Shown: piece by piece, positions 63,876-64,000 of the stretch | Layout: each line of letters opens with the position of its first letter | Numbering within the stretch: the stretch's first letter is position 1 | Assembly: GCA_003024785.1 (NCBI GenBank) | Contig: PUQB01000032.1 | Location: 310,001-374,000 of the forward strand | Source: Selaginella tamariscina | Taxonomy: Eukaryota > Streptophyta > Lycopodiopsida > Selaginellales > Selaginellaceae | DNA length: 64,000 bases | Reading direction: 5' to 3' | Program-made: the position numbers and the translations under genes | Notes under the pieces: generated by a model | Databases searched by the model: none | Told to the model about the DNA's origin: nothing | What the model saw: the letters and a program-made list of their open reading frames with translations, nothing else

Positions 63876-64000
63876 ATAAAAAGGAAAACAAGGGTTTAAT
63901 TTTTCATTTGCAAAAGAAAACCTACGCACGCGCTCTCTATGAGGAGCTAGATCTGCACATGACACAATGGGTATGTTCTTCTCTCGACTGTTTGCGTCTC
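63876..64000 (+). other. Downstream sequence of the J-protein gene, window end
   Basis: Probably 3' untranslated region. An open stretch near 63928-63987 (RTRSLYEELDLHMTQW) might be coding sequence of a further gene that runs out of the window; not supported enough to call. Confidence 0.3.

Overview
The window looks like nuclear DNA of a green plant. It has spliced genes with GT-AG introns, a single-exon plant-type arginine decarboxylase, plant augmin and CXC-domain genes, interstitial TTTAGGG repeats and several LTR retrotransposons. A non-seed land plant or streptophyte alga fits best (DUF7869-type and ParB-like genes, very AT-rich and CA/TG-rich spacers), but the species cannot be named from sequence alone.

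Region 1 (1-21304) is one very large inverted repeat. A left arm (1-6581) and a right arm (6973-7221 plus 14637-21304) are near-identical reverse complements around an AT-rich loop of about 390 bp. Each arm holds, from outside inward, CA/TA-rich microsatellite units, an array of the 18-bp palindrome GGCGGGATTAATCCCGCC and its variants, a miRNA-like hairpin, a gene for a ParB-like plus degenerate methyltransferase-like protein, and a gene for an FCP1-like HAD phosphatase. A 7.4-kb non-autonomous LTR retrotransposon (7222-14636, minus strand, 5-bp target duplication) split the right arm afterwards.

Region 2 (21305-28402) has telomere-like repeats, an AT-rich array with its own inverted repeat, a second array of the same palindrome (24524-25115), and directly after it a spliced gene for a DUF7869-type, DDE-transposase-like protein. 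The palindrome occurs in this window only in the inverted-repeat element and beside this gene. That is the best hint of an undescribed mobile-element family: one palindromic array, one transposase-like gene and one huge foldback derivative carrying cargo genes.

Region 3 (28403-48950) is transposon-rich and otherwise gene-poor. It holds a decayed minus-strand Ty3/Gypsy element, a related plus-strand gag-protease element nested in it, a very short relative with a coiled-coil frame (39078-40963), a decayed LTR copy at about 47.4-48.1 kb, and long AT-rich stretches.

Region 4 (48955-63875) is ordinary host gene space: arginine decarboxylase, augmin subunit 6 (HAUS6-like), an NTPCR/THEP1-type NTPase and a TSO1/TCX-type CXC regulator on the minus strand, then a small J-domain protein on the plus strand, divergent from the CXC gene. 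The ADC leader has two back-to-back perfect hairpins just before the start codon. Several conserved genes lack single bases in short homopolymers, so some apparent frameshifts may be consensus errors.
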